This document shows positions 36,099 to 44,829 of a stretch of DNA of 64,000 nt, piece by piece. Origin of the DNA: Streptomyces cellulosae. GTDB taxonomy: Bacteria; Actinomycetota; Actinomycetes; Streptomycetales; Streptomycetaceae. Each line of letters begins with the position of its first letter. Position 1 is the first letter of the stretch. The notes beneath the pieces are model-generated. The model was not told where the DNA came from and ran no database searches. It saw only the letters and a list, made by a program, of their open reading frames with translations. The stretch lies in the NCBI RefSeq assembly GCF_000721105.1, contig NZ_JOEV01000024.1, positions 62,001 to 126,000 of the forward strand, read 5' to 3'. The position numbers and the translations under genes were made by a program.

Positions 36099-37343
36099 AT
36101 GCAAGATGGAATGGTGTCAAGTCTTCGAAGCGACCCCCGCACCTCCGCCGCTGTTCGCGGCAGCGGCTGGTTGGGCAACTCGCCGCAGGCTGAACAGTTG
36201 TTGACGCAGCTGGCGCCCGATGAACGGGTCGAGATGCTGTTCACCACTCTCCGGTTCCAGGGCGCACTGACCCGTCGACGACTCCTCTTGTGGCGGGGCA
36301 CGTTCAAGCTGGAACAGCTTGAACTGCGCCGCCCGCTCACCGTCCTGAGCCGCGGGAGTCAGTCCCGGTTGGTCGAGGCAGTCGTGCTCGACGGCCCCGA
36401 AGGCGCGATAGAGCTCAAGCCCCTTTCGGCAGCCGTGGCACGCGCTCTGGTCGGCGCCGGCCGGCAGGGCGATGACAACGCCCCGGCTACTCCTCCGCAC
36501 ACCGCGCAGGACGACCGCGATGACACGGAGACGCCCGAAGCGCACCGAACGGTGGCCGGTCAGGCATCCACACCTCCGCGTGCGGAAAGAGGCGCCGGCT
36601 CACAGGAGAAGGTGTTCCGCGCGAGAGCCATCCGCACATGGCAGGACGCCGAGCTCGCCGCCGTCGACCACATGCGGAATCTCGGCTTCACTGACGCGCG
36701 GGTGACGGGTGACGGCGCGGACGGGGGCATCGACGTGATCGCCCGCGACGCCGTGGCGCAGGTAAAGCACTACAGCCAGCCGATCGGTGTCGGCCCCATC
36801 CGAGAACTGCGGGGAGTGGCGGATCCGCACCATCACCTGCTGTTCTACGCGTCCGGCGGCTACACGGCCACTGCCCGGCAGTTCGCCGACGAGAGGAGGG
36901 TCGCGCTCTTCTCTCTCCTGGAACTCGGTCACATCACTCCACTGAACGATGCAGCGGATCGCCTGTCCGCCCGCCAGCCCCCGACCACCGGATGGAGCTG
37001 GTCGACGCCCGGCTGGAACCAGGCGGCTTCGGGGCGCGGCCAGGCGCCGAACTCACGCGCGAGCCAGCGTTCCGCAGAGCTGGAAGCCCAGCGGCAGACC
37101 GTGCGCCGCCTGATCACTCGTGTCCGTGCGCACACGAATGAGGTCCACGCGCTGCCGTCCAACCGGTACACCAAGGACCTCATCAAGGCGCTGAAAGCGG
37201 CGCACAAGCTGACGGAGCGCGCGGAATCCCTCCTGGCCAAGTCGCAGACGGACTTCCAGACCCACGGCGGGCGGAAGCAGCTCATCGCCATGGCCGACGA
37301 GAAGGCCCGCGAAGCCGCCCTCAAGCTGGGGATGCGTGCCTGA
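36099..37343 (+). CDS. Mrr-type restriction endonuclease
   Basis: 414 aa from ATG 36099 (GGGAG just upstream); ATG 36111 is also possible. The N-terminal 110 residues form an unrecognised, PH-like domain (FQGALTRRRLLLWRGTFKLE); a Pro/Thr linker follows. The centre holds the Mrr catalytic fold: AVDHMRNLGFTDARVTGDGA then DGGIDVIARDAVAQVKHYSQ, giving the D-x(n)-QxK active site, and LLFYASGGYTATARQFADE after it. The C-terminal 120 residues are helical and basic. Mrr enzymes cut modified DNA. It is alone on the plus strand, divergent from the Hsp70 operon across palindrome site 4. Confidence 0.85.
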   Translation: MQDGMVSSLRSDPRTSAAVRGSGWLGNSPQAEQLLTQLAPDERVEMLFTTLRFQGALTRRRLLLWRGTFKLEQLELRRPLTVLSRGSQSRLVEAVVLDGPEGAIELKPLSAAVARALVGAGRQGDDNAPATPPHTAQDDRDDTETPEAHRTVAGQASTPPRAERGAGSQEKVFRARAIRTWQDAELAAVDHMRNLGFTDARVTGDGADGGIDVIARDAVAQVKHYSQPIGVGPIRELRGVADPHHHLLFYASGGYTATARQFADERRVALFSLLELGHITPLNDAADRLSARQPPTTGWSWSTPGWNQAASGRGQAPNSRASQRSAELEAQRQTVRRLITRVRAHTNEVHALPSNRYTKDLIKALKAAHKLTERAESLLAKSQTDFQTHGGRKQLIAMADEKAREAALKLGMRA

Positions 37344-37501
37344 CGGAACAGGCACGCCCGCGCGAGGCGCGCCGCATCCTCGCCCCCGCAGGTGTCACCA
37401 CGCGCCGATGTCCTTGGTGATCTCCCGGATCTCGCGCCACGACGCGTGCCGAGAGGACAGGAAAGTATGCCGATCTAATGGCCGATCAGGACTTGCGTGC
37501 A

Positions 37502-37513
37502 TAGGGTCACGAC
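37502..37513 (+). promoter_or_regulatory. -10 element for a probable leaderless transcript
   Basis: TAGGGT (37502-37507) is followed by CACGAC and then the ATG at 37514. A transcription start 7 bases after the -10 would fall on the ATG itself, and no ribosome site exists. This is the arrangement of leaderless genes, frequent in actinobacteria. No clear -35. Confidence 0.55.
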
Positions 37514-38614
37514 ATGGTGAGGCTCGAAACACTGCGGGGGTACCTTCTCGAAGAGGTCCTCGCCTGGCTGCTGCGGTCCAGTGGGTACCGTCTGCTGACG
37601 GAGAAGGACGACCCGGCCAGGCCGCCGTGGAACGTGTTGGAGAAACGCAAACACGGACTGGTGGTGCGGGGCCGCGGGGCCTGGCACCAGGCGGACACCC
37701 TGGGCGAGTTCCAGTACGTGCCCCCGTTCTCACTCCCGATCCGCCTGTTCGCCGAGGCGAAGTTCACACGCATCAAGGTCGGTCTCCCCACCGTGCGCAA
37801 CGGCCATGGTGTCGTGCATGACCTCAATGAAAACGTCGTCACCACACTGAGCAACGGCTCCGGTCCGCACCGTCCGAGGGCGCGCTATCACTACAGCTAC
37901 GCGATCTTCTCCACATCGGGGTTCACCCAGGATGCCCAGGAGTTCGCGCTCGCCCATCAGATCTCTCTCATCGACCTGTCTCTGCCCGACTTCCGGCCGC
38001 TGCGCGACCTGGTGAGGGTGGCGGCCAAGTCGGTCTACGACGCGATGAAGCCGATGCCGCCGAGTCAGCGGCCCACCGTGTACGAGATCCGCAACTACTT
38101 GCGCCGGCACCTGCTGGACCTGTGGGACGGACCGGCAGCCGATGCTCCCTCGGTGACCGATCCGCTCGACACGTTGGCGGCGGGCCTGCGCCGCCGGTCG
38201 TCGCTGGGACTCGTGCTGGCCTTTCCCGCCGCTCCTTTCGTCCTCGGGCTCGTCTCCAACGATCTCCATGCCTTCGTCAGACACGCGCGCGAACAGCCCA
38301 GTCACGCCGTCCGCGTGCACAGGATCCACCGGTCGGTGGGGCATCCCGTGTGGCTGATCGAACCGCGCGAAGGCCATGCCTACAGGCTGACCTTCAGCCT
38401 GCCGGAGCAGGTCGAGGCATGGATCCTGGACCAGGAGGAGGGAACGCGGTCCCGCGCTCACTGGATGACGCGAAACCTGCTTTCCGCCATCACCATGTAC
38501 TGGGTTGACGAGGACCACACCCACACCTTCCAGCTTCACTACAGCCCGGACGAGTTCCGAGAGGTCAGCGGCAGGCCGATGAGCGACTTCGGTGAGGCGT
38601 CCGATCTCTTCTGA
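37514..38614 (+). CDS. PD-(D/E)XK restriction endonuclease-like protein
   Basis: 366 aa. N-terminal nuclease fold: helix YLLEEVLAWLLRSSGYRLL, then AWHQADTLGEF (Asp) and RLFAEAKFTRIKVGL (E-x-K, about residue 80), then a helix with DLNENVVTTLS and a strand YHYSYAIFSTSGFTQDA. This D...ExK order is the Mrr/HJR-like core. The C-terminal 180 residues are unrecognised and may bind an effector or DNA. It is followed by the CoiA-like gene 122 bp downstream on the same strand, forming a block of three nucleases with the Mrr gene. Probably a modification- or invader-specific nuclease; its trigger is not evident. Confidence 0.7.
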   Translation: MVRLETLRGYLLEEVLAWLLRSSGYRLLTEKDDPARPPWNVLEKRKHGLVVRGRGAWHQADTLGEFQYVPPFSLPIRLFAEAKFTRIKVGLPTVRNGHGVVHDLNENVVTTLSNGSGPHRPRARYHYSYAIFSTSGFTQDAQEFALAHQISLIDLSLPDFRPLRDLVRVAAKSVYDAMKPMPPSQRPTVYEIRNYLRRHLLDLWDGPAADAPSVTDPLDTLAAGLRRRSSLGLVLAFPAAPFVLGLVSNDLHAFVRHAREQPSHAVRVHRIHRSVGHPVWLIEPREGHAYRLTFSLPEQVEAWILDQEEGTRSRAHWMTRNLLSAITMYWVDEDHTHTFQLHYSPDEFREVSGRPMSDFGEASDLF

Positions 38615-38736
38615 TCCCGGAGGCGTGGCCATCCCGTCGCCGCGGGCCGCCGTCCCGCGTGGCTGACGCCGGGTGGGCGCTCCATTCCCTTGTCTTTCGA
38701 GGCAGTCGTCTCACGTGTCCATCGGAGGGTCAAACG

Positions 38737-41295
38737 TTGGGGCCGATCGACACCCGTCTCATCCAGACCGCGGTCATCGGAGGCCGCGACTCGGACCAGC
38801 CGGTGATCCTTCCTGAACAGCCGCACAATCTCGACGAGTTCCTCCGTCAGTTCGGGAGGGACGACTTCTGGTGCGGCACGCTTCTCGGCGGCTGCGGGGA
38901 ACCGCTGCGCCCCAAGCGGTATGTGACGAGGGTCTGTCACTTCGCCCACGAAGCCGACCCCGGCCGTGGTGAATGCCACCGGACCACCAACAGTGCGGAC
39001 GGCGCCGACCACTTGTTCGTCAAGGCCCATGTCACTCGCTGGCTGGCCGGGCAGGGATACGCGGCCCAGGGTGAACTGCGCAGCTTCGGGCACTGCCATG
39101 GCGATGCCGTGGACTTCCGGCTGCGTCGCACGAAAACGCACCTTCGGTTCGAGCTCCACCCGGAGGACTACCGGAGCTGGCGCAAGGCGGCGGACAGCCT
39201 GGGCGCGAAGGAAGGCCGCATCGAGTGGGTCTTCGGCCGGGACGACGCGCTCGCACGCGACATGGTGGCGCGTCGAGGGTACGCGCTCCTTGTGCGGTGC
39301 GAGACCGAGGGCAATGACCGTCGAGTGTCCATCGGCACCATGACCGACGGGAAGAAGACGCCCTGGGCTCCCTTGGAGCACTGCCGGATGACCGAAAGCG
39401 GGCTCGTCACCCCCGCGCTCGAGGAACTGCGTGCCGAGGGAGCGGTCCGCGACGACGGCATCGGCTCTGAGCCGTTCCCCAGCAGCGTGGCCCTTCCCGG
39501 CGGACAGGTCGTGTTCGCGGTGGACGCGGAAGCCGCACCCCCGTCCTCGTCGCCGTTGGACGTGCCCGGCAGGCGTCTGGTCCCCGGCTTCGTCAAGCCG
39601 CCGGGAAGCCGCATCGTCCGGGCCTGTCTGTCCCTGCCCGACACGGTGCCGGATCCCATGGACCAGTACGTCTACCGCCTCACGGGCTCGGTCCGGCTGC
39701 TGGTCACGGACGTCGTCGAGGGAAACGGTTCCTCCTGGGCGGTCCGGGCCGATGCCCTGGTACGGCTCAGCGGCCTGGAGGCAGAACGCACCGGCTTATG
39801 GCGTCCCAGCGTCGCGCTCGACGAGAAGTACGTCCCGGCGCCTCGCGCCTCCAGCACTTGTGAGCGGACCCCGCTCACCGAACCCCCGTCGAGCGCGCCG
39901 AAAGTGCCGCAGACCGCACCAGGGAAGACGGCCGACGCGCTCAGGAAAGCGCTGGAGGAGGTCGCGGCGAAGGGCGCCACGATCACGTGGAGCGAGCTGA
40001 GCGAGCGGCTCGGCAGGTGGGTCTACGACGCGCCGAACCCCAAGCGCCAGGAGCTGCTGGTCGAGGTGGACAAGCCGCGGGTCCCCGACCGCCCGCTGCT
40101 GAGCGTCCTGGTCGTCACCCACTTGGGAAGGCCCCTTCCGTACCTGGGTCAGGTACTGAGCCGGCTCGGGGCCGCCGAGCCGGCCTCGGAGTTCGCTTTG
40201 CAGCAGTGGGCGGCGGCCGAGACCAAGAAGACGCACGAGGCGTACGGACACCGGGGGACACGTGCGTCGGCCGCTCCGCAGCCCGCTGCCAACCGGTCGG
40301 CCGCCGCGGAGCGAGCACCCTCCGGGAGCGACCTGAGCCATGCACACCGAAGACGTGCGGAGATGCAAGAAAAGCTGGAAGAGGCGGCGAGGACCCGAGC
40401 CCGGACGAAGGGGACGCGTGCCCAGCGCCTGTCACAGGCGATTCAACAAGGAGAAGCGCATCTCCGACGGTATGAAGAAGTCCGCTCCCAGGGGCGGGCC
40501 CTCCGTGTCTGGCTGGGCGAGGGGGACCGTGTTCTGGACCTCCTCGACCGTCTGATCGGCCGCCCGATCACCGTCACCCCGGCCAAGACGCAGCATCGGA
40601 CCGTCTCTCCCGAACCGAAACCGGCCAAGGCCCTCGAACCGAAGCCGGCCGAGAAGAAGGATCCCAACCTCAGGAAGATCCGACGCCTGCTCGGTGAGAT
40701 GGACCGGACCCATGGGCACCGGCCCACCCAGGACCTGCTGCGGCTGCTCGACGAGATCGGGAAACATCGCGATCAGCTCGCCCAACCGCTGCCCGCCGCC
40801 GAAACCAATCTCGTCGAACGGTGGCGGAGCAGGCTGGAAGACCGGAGGTCCGCCGAGCGCTCCGCTCAGGCGGCGGCCGCCTCGCGGAACGCATCGGCGG
40901 GGACGGGCCGCAGCGCCGAGCCACCGCAGGACGACCGCCTGCCGACCGAGAGGATCGACAAGCTGGCCCCCACGGTCCGCGACATCCTCGAGGAACTGGC
41001 CCGCGCCGACGGCACCCCCCTGAGCTGGGGCGACCTCCGTCTTCGGGCGGGTGGGCAGCTCCCGTTCCTGCACCCCGACGACCAGGTCGCGTTGCTCGTC
41101 GCGGCGGACCGGGGCACACCGGCTGACGAGCCGCTCCTCTCCACACTGGTCGACAATTCCGTAGCCGCCCCGCACCGGCTCTACCGCCAGGTGCGCCTCG
41201 GTCTCGACCGGGAGCCCGTCCCTGATGCGGAGCTCGAGACCCATCGGGCCATGGAGGCCCTGCGGTTGCGGCAGATCTGGCGTTACCGGCGGTGA
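38737..41295 (+). CDS. CoiA-like nuclease with duplicated C-terminal domain
   Basis: 852 aa from TTG 38737, chosen because GGAGGG stands 7 bp upstream; an in-frame GTG at 38659 has no ribosome site. Residues 40-190 resemble competence protein CoiA: zinc-type Cys/His (WCGTLLGGCGEPLRPKR, VCHFAHEADP, CHR), helix FVKAHVTRWLAGQGYAAQGE and a PD-(D/E)XK-like strand pair HGDAVDFRLRRTKTHLRFEL. A domain near 415-520 (ITWSELSERLG ... VDKPRVPDRPLLSVLVV) recurs at the end (LSWGDLRLRAG ... AADRGTPADEPLLSTLV), an internal duplication of a winged-helix-like module. Between them is a basic coiled coil (about 535-720). Likely a DNA-acting defence protein; the reaction is inferred only. Confidence 0.65.
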   Translation: MGPIDTRLIQTAVIGGRDSDQPVILPEQPHNLDEFLRQFGRDDFWCGTLLGGCGEPLRPKRYVTRVCHFAHEADPGRGECHRTTNSADGADHLFVKAHVTRWLAGQGYAAQGELRSFGHCHGDAVDFRLRRTKTHLRFELHPEDYRSWRKAADSLGAKEGRIEWVFGRDDALARDMVARRGYALLVRCETEGNDRRVSIGTMTDGKKTPWAPLEHCRMTESGLVTPALEELRAEGAVRDDGIGSEPFPSSVALPGGQVVFAVDAEAAPPSSSPLDVPGRRLVPGFVKPPGSRIVRACLSLPDTVPDPMDQYVYRLTGSVRLLVTDVVEGNGSSWAVRADALVRLSGLEAERTGLWRPSVALDEKYVPAPRASSTCERTPLTEPPSSAPKVPQTAPGKTADALRKALEEVAAKGATITWSELSERLGRWVYDAPNPKRQELLVEVDKPRVPDRPLLSVLVVTHLGRPLPYLGQVLSRLGAAEPASEFALQQWAAAETKKTHEAYGHRGTRASAAPQPAANRSAAAERAPSGSDLSHAHRRRAEMQEKLEEAARTRARTKGTRAQRLSQAIQQGEAHLRRYEEVRSQGRALRVWLGEGDRVLDLLDRLIGRPITVTPAKTQHRTVSPEPKPAKALEPKPAEKKDPNLRKIRRLLGEMDRTHGHRPTQDLLRLLDEIGKHRDQLAQPLPAAETNLVERWRSRLEDRRSAERSAQAAAASRNASAGTGRSAEPPQDDRLPTERIDKLAPTVRDILEELARADGTPLSWGDLRLRAGGQLPFLHPDDQVALLVAADRGTPADEPLLSTLVDNSVAAPHRLYRQVRLGLDREPVPDAELETHRAMEALRLRQIWRYRR

Positions 41296-41318
41296 GCAGG
41301 CCGCTGGACCGACATCCG
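41274..41318 (+). repeat. right copy of imperfect direct repeat
   Basis: Contains the last 7 codons of the CoiA-like gene and 23 bases downstream; 39 of 45 positions match 29746-29790 in the same orientation. Together with the relic at 30236-30345 it brackets an 11.5-kb segment. Confidence 0.7.
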
Positions 41319-41346
41319 TGGCGAGGCGACGGCGAAGCCGTGTGCG

Positions 41347-41796
41347 TCACCCTCCGACCGGCGTCGTCAGCACCGCCCGGACGGTCTTGCCGCCGGGCGG
41401 GTGGGGGACGGTGTCCCAGTGGTCGGTGAGGGCGGCGACGAGCGCCAGGCCGCGCCCGCCGGGGCGGAGTGCGTCGGGTCCTGCGGCGCCCGTCGCGATC
41501 TGTGGGTAGACGTCCCCGCGGGCGTCGCTGACCTCGACGCGGAGGCGGTCGGCGGTCGGGTCGAGGGCGAGCGTCAGCCGGAAGCAGCGGCCGGGCACGC
41601 GGCCGTGCAGGACGGCGTTGGCGGCGAGTTCCGCGACGACGAGTTCGGCGCGCTCCGCGAGGTCCTGCGGGGCGTCCCAGGACCGCAGTTCGGTCACCGC
41701 GAGCAGCCGGGCGAGACGGGCGCCCCGCCGCGTGGACGACAGCAACTGAGTGAAGGTGCGGACGGGGGCGCCGACTTGAGGTGTCGCGTGGTTCAT
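41347..41796 (-). CDS. HATPase-type (anti-sigma-like) regulator
   Basis: 149 aa, ATG 41796. Histidine-kinase-like ATPase fold of the RsbW/SpoIIAB kind: N box ERAELVVAELAANAVLHG, G1-type D-x-R-G (VEVSDARGDVYPQI), G2 (GGRGLALVAALTDHW) and closing KTVRAVLTTPVGG. Such proteins phosphorylate or bind anti-anti-sigma factors. It is divergent from the XRE/DUF397 pair, a triad common in Streptomyces near developmental regulators of the AbaA/WhiJ type. Convergent with the CoiA-like gene, 51 bp apart. A dead copy of its 3' end lies at 30.3 kb. Confidence 0.85.
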   Translation of the reverse strand: MNHATPQVGAPVRTFTQLLSSTRRGARLARLLAVTELRSWDAPQDLAERAELVVAELAANAVLHGRVPGRCFRLTLALDPTADRLRVEVSDARGDVYPQIATGAAGPDALRPGGRGLALVAALTDHWDTVPHPPGGKTVRAVLTTPVGG

Positions 41797-41842
41797 GACG
41801 CCAGAGTGGCGGCCGAGTGCCGGTGGGGACGAGTGCCGCGCC

Positions 41843-41865
41843 CCGTACGCTGAGTCAACGTACGG
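41843..41865. promoter_or_regulatory. inverted repeat between HATPase and XRE genes
   Basis: CCGTACG-N9-CGTACGG, perfect 7-bp arms, midway in the 175-bp divergent intergenic region. A natural candidate operator for the XRE regulator encoded next to it. It differs from the island palindrome. Confidence 0.4.
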
Positions 41866-41971
41866 ACACGAAGAGTGGACGGTACGACGGATTTTCCGTC
41901 ACGCTGGGCCGTGAGAGCGCGGGCGGTGCAAGGAGCCGTCGCCGTGCGGTACGGAGGGAAAGGGGCGGCGG

Positions 41972-42859
41972 ATGGAGCACGTCGAAGTCGAGGGGGAGGC
42001 GGAGGGGGTCGTCGGCGCGCGGGCGGTTCCGGCGGGGGAGTGGGAGCGGGAGCCTCATCCGTCCGACAGTCTGCGCACGTTCGGCGCTGTCGTCCAGGCA
42101 CTGCGCGAGCACGCGGGCCTCAGCCGAGTCGAGCTCGGTGCCCGGGTTCAGTACTCCAAACACACCGTGGAGTCGGTGGAGTTGGGCCGCCGTATGCCGG
42201 ACGAGGCGTTCGTGGAACGTGCGGAGGAGGCTCTCGGCAACACGGGTGCGCTGCGGAAGGCCGTCCGGCATCTGACGCGGGGTGAGGCGGGGCTCGCGGT
42301 GTGGTTCCGGCGGTGGGCTCGGCTGGAGCGGGAGGCGGTGAGCCTGTGCACGTACGAGTGCCGGCTGGTGCCGGGGCTGTTGCAGTCGGAGGCGTACGCG
42401 CGGGCGGTGTTCGAGGGCACGATCCCGCTGCGGACCGACGAGGAGCTGGAAGTGCAGCTTGCCGTGCGGATGGAGAGGCAGGCGGTGATGCGGGAGCGGC
42501 CTACGGTGCCGTTCAGCTTCATCGTCGAGGAGCATGTGTTCCGGCGGCGGTTCGGGGATGCGGAGGCGATGCGTGAGCTGGTGGACCATGTGCTGGAGCT
42601 CACCGCCCCGCGCAACGTGACGCTGCAAGTGGTTCCGTTGGAAGCTGGGCTGCACGCGTGCCTGGATGGGCCCGTACAGGTTCTGGAAACCCCGGAGGGG
42701 CGGCGGCTCGGGTACTCCGAGGGGCAGAAGAACGGGCGGCTGATCTCCGACCCGAAAGAGGTGAGTGTGCTCTGCCAACGCTATGAAACACTGCGCTCGC
42801 AGGCCCTGAGCCCCAAGGAATCCCGGGCCCTGCTGGAGCAACTGCGAGGAGAGCTATGA
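41972..42859 (+). CDS. XRE-family regulator with DUF5753 (Scr1/WhiJ type)
   Basis: 295 aa, ATG 41972, GGAGGGAAAGGGG upstream. HTH at about 35-90: FGAVVQALREHAGLSRVELG then VQYSKHTVESVELGRR. The remaining 200 residues are the DUF5753 ligand/partner domain, with YECRLVPGLLQSEAYARAVF, FIVEEHVFRRRFGDAEAM, VTLQVVPLEAGLHACLDGP and a C-terminal helix LSPKESRALLEQL. The stop overlaps the next gene (ATGA). In Streptomyces these act with small DUF397 proteins to control development and secondary metabolism. It may belong to the old chromosome rather than to the defence genes. Confidence 0.9.
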   Translation: MEHVEVEGEAEGVVGARAVPAGEWEREPHPSDSLRTFGAVVQALREHAGLSRVELGARVQYSKHTVESVELGRRMPDEAFVERAEEALGNTGALRKAVRHLTRGEAGLAVWFRRWARLEREAVSLCTYECRLVPGLLQSEAYARAVFEGTIPLRTDEELEVQLAVRMERQAVMRERPTVPFSFIVEEHVFRRRFGDAEAMRELVDHVLELTAPRNVTLQVVPLEAGLHACLDGPVQVLETPEGRRLGYSEGQKNGRLISDPKEVSVLCQRYETLRSQALSPKESRALLEQLRGEL

Positions 42860-43047
42860 GCAGCGGTAGGACGGAACTCGCCTGGTTCAAGTCCAGCTAC
42901 AGCGGTAGCGAGGGCGACAGCTGCGTGGAGGTCGCGATCGCCGAACAGGCCGTCCACGTGAGGGACTCCAAGGACGTGACCCGCCAGGCCTTCGCCGTCG
43001 GCCGCGAAGGCTGGGGGCAGTTCGTGCGGTTCGCGTCGGAGCACTGA
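42856..43047 (+). CDS. DUF397 small protein, partner of the XRE regulator
   Basis: 63 aa. ATG 42856 overlaps the XRE stop, so translation is coupled. Complete DUF397 pattern: LAWFKSSYSGSEGDSCVEVA, VHVRDSKD, and the closing AVGREGWGQFVRFA. These proteins bind and inhibit or modulate the cognate XRE/DUF5753 regulator. Confidence 0.93.
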   Translation: MSSGRTELAWFKSSYSGSEGDSCVEVAIAEQAVHVRDSKDVTRQAFAVGREGWGQFVRFASEH

Positions 43048-43053
43048 GCTTGT

Positions 43054-43100
43054 GGTGTGCCGTCCGCCGTGTGCAGTGACGGAGCGGCGGACGGCACACC
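43054..43100. terminator. strong bidirectional terminator
   Basis: Perfect 16-bp inverted repeat (43054-43069 with 43085-43100), 15-nt loop, lying between the DUF397 stop (43047, plus) and the last stop of the big minus-strand operon (43119). It separates the regulatory triad from the kinase-helicase operon. Confidence 0.85.
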
Positions 43101-43118
43101 TTCTTGAGCGCGGAGGCG

Positions 43119-44765
43119 TCAGGTGAGGGTGTTGCGCAGGTGCGGACCCAGGTAGCCGACGTACACCTTCCCGGAGCGGGAGCAGTCGTCGTAGAAGTGG
43201 AGGCGCGGGGCTATGGTGTTGCCCCCGCCGATCTTCAGGTGGGCCTGCATGAAGACCCGGCCGTCGAAGTCCACCGCCTTCGGCACCGGGAGCATGCGCT
43301 CACCGCGCAGTTTCGCATTGCGGGCGACGGTGTCCGACTCGCGCATGGCCACCTTGGCCGCCGGGAAGGGAAAGGCGCTTGAGGCGTCGGACTTGCAGCA
43401 GCTCAGGAAGTCGCCGGAGGTCGCGCCCTCGGCGGCGGACCGGGCGAAGTGATCGAGGGCCAGTAGACCGTCCCAGGCGACGTACAGCCAGTTGTCCACC
43501 GACTGGCTGTCGAGGGACCGGGTGATCTTGCGGTTACCGGTGAACGAGATGCCGGGCAGCTCGTCCAGGCGGTCCAACAGCTCGGAGAAGGTCGTCGGGT
43601 AGGTGATGTCCGCCGCGACGGCCGTCGTGTGCGCGACGGAGAACTGCCCCGCCTCCTGGAGCTGTTCACGCAGGAAGCGTATGAGCCGCTGGGACTCCTG
43701 GACCTTGTCGTATAGTTCCTCGTTCTCGCCGCGCAGTTCGTTACTGGCCTGGTCTGCCTTCGCCAGCTCCGCGTACAAGCCGTTGATTTCGTCGACCCGG
43801 ATGGCTTCCGCGCGCTCCGCCTCGTCCAGCAGGGCCGTCAGTGCCGCATTGTCGGAACGCAGCTGAACGACGTCCGTTCCGTCCGGTGTCGAGCGGGGGC
43901 GAGTCCGTTGACGCGGGATGCTGAGCAGCGCGGCGGGCAGCGGCTGTCGGGAGGACAGCCGCTGGGGCAGGGCCGCGAGTATGGAGGCGGCACGACGGGT
44001 GTCGGCCTCGATCGTGCGGCGCGACATCACGGGGTGACGTTGGGCGTCGGGTTTCCAGGCCGGATCGAGCCCCGGAAGGTAGGTGCGGACGCCACCTCCG
44101 AACACGGGGTGGTACTCCAGAGCCGCGTTGAACTTGGCCTGTGCTTCTGGGGTGAGCACGTACAGCACGGCCAGCCCGTGCAGATAGCGGAAGAGGGGTT
44201 CGACGACCGCCTGCGACCAGTCGTCGGGATTCTTCCCGTGCGGCACCGTGGCGACGACGGTGGGCATCCGCCGGTTGCTGTCACACAGCTCCTCGATGGC
44301 GTCGTCGACGTCCTCGGCCTCGATGAAGACGGGCGCGGCGGCGACATCGGCCTGCGCGTCACGTGCCTCCAGCGCGTCCAGGAGAGAACGGACGATGTTC
44401 GGAGTGTTGGCGCGTTTGGGGGCGTCGCCTTCGCGGGCCGGCTGGTGCTCGATGTCGAGCTGCACCCACGTGCGGCCCCCGTCCTCCTCAAGGCCGGAGC
44501 GCACGAGGAGCGTGGACTGCCAGGTGCCCGAGATGGCGGAGGGCGTCTCGCGCATACGCCACCGGCTGAAGGCGCCCTTGCGGCCGCCTTCCGAGTCACG
44601 GTCGAGGGTGGCGTGAGGGGCGATCTCGGTCCGCCCCTCATCCAGCCCAGACGGGGCGTAGCCCTTGCTGCGGATCCACTCGATTAACTGGCGCTCTGCG
44701 ATGCCGCATGCGTTGACGTAGTTGAATTCGGTCGAGACCACCATGCGGTAACCAAGTGGTTCCAT
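43119..44765 (-). CDS. unknown coiled-coil protein, last gene of the kinase-helicase operon
   Basis: 548 aa, ATG 44765 with GAGGAG upstream. I do not recognise the family. The first 200 residues are mixed alpha/beta (YRMVVSTEFNYVNACGIAER, then VRSGLEEDGGRTWVQLDIEH). Residues about 295-375 form a coiled coil (LRSDNAALTALLDEAERAE, LRGENEELYDKVQESQRL). The C-terminal 160 residues are a compact domain starting YPTTFSELLDRLDELPGISF and ending RLHFYDDCSRSGKVYVGYLG, with a terminal HLRNTLT; this ending looks like a conserved small domain. Operon position after methylase and small basic protein suggests a structural or effector subunit of that system. Confidence 0.65.
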   Translation of the reverse strand: MEPLGYRMVVSTEFNYVNACGIAERQLIEWIRSKGYAPSGLDEGRTEIAPHATLDRDSEGGRKGAFSRWRMRETPSAISGTWQSTLLVRSGLEEDGGRTWVQLDIEHQPAREGDAPKRANTPNIVRSLLDALEARDAQADVAAAPVFIEAEDVDDAIEELCDSNRRMPTVVATVPHGKNPDDWSQAVVEPLFRYLHGLAVLYVLTPEAQAKFNAALEYHPVFGGGVRTYLPGLDPAWKPDAQRHPVMSRRTIEADTRRAASILAALPQRLSSRQPLPAALLSIPRQRTRPRSTPDGTDVVQLRSDNAALTALLDEAERAEAIRVDEINGLYAELAKADQASNELRGENEELYDKVQESQRLIRFLREQLQEAGQFSVAHTTAVAADITYPTTFSELLDRLDELPGISFTGNRKITRSLDSQSVDNWLYVAWDGLLALDHFARSAAEGATSGDFLSCCKSDASSAFPFPAAKVAMRESDTVARNAKLRGERMLPVPKAVDFDGRVFMQAHLKIGGGNTIAPRLHFYDDCSRSGKVYVGYLGPHLRNTLT

Positions 44766-44829
44766 GGGCGCTCCTCGCTGGGAATCGGTGGCGGTTCTGA
44801 GTTCGGGGCGGGCGGCCTTACCGCTGTCT

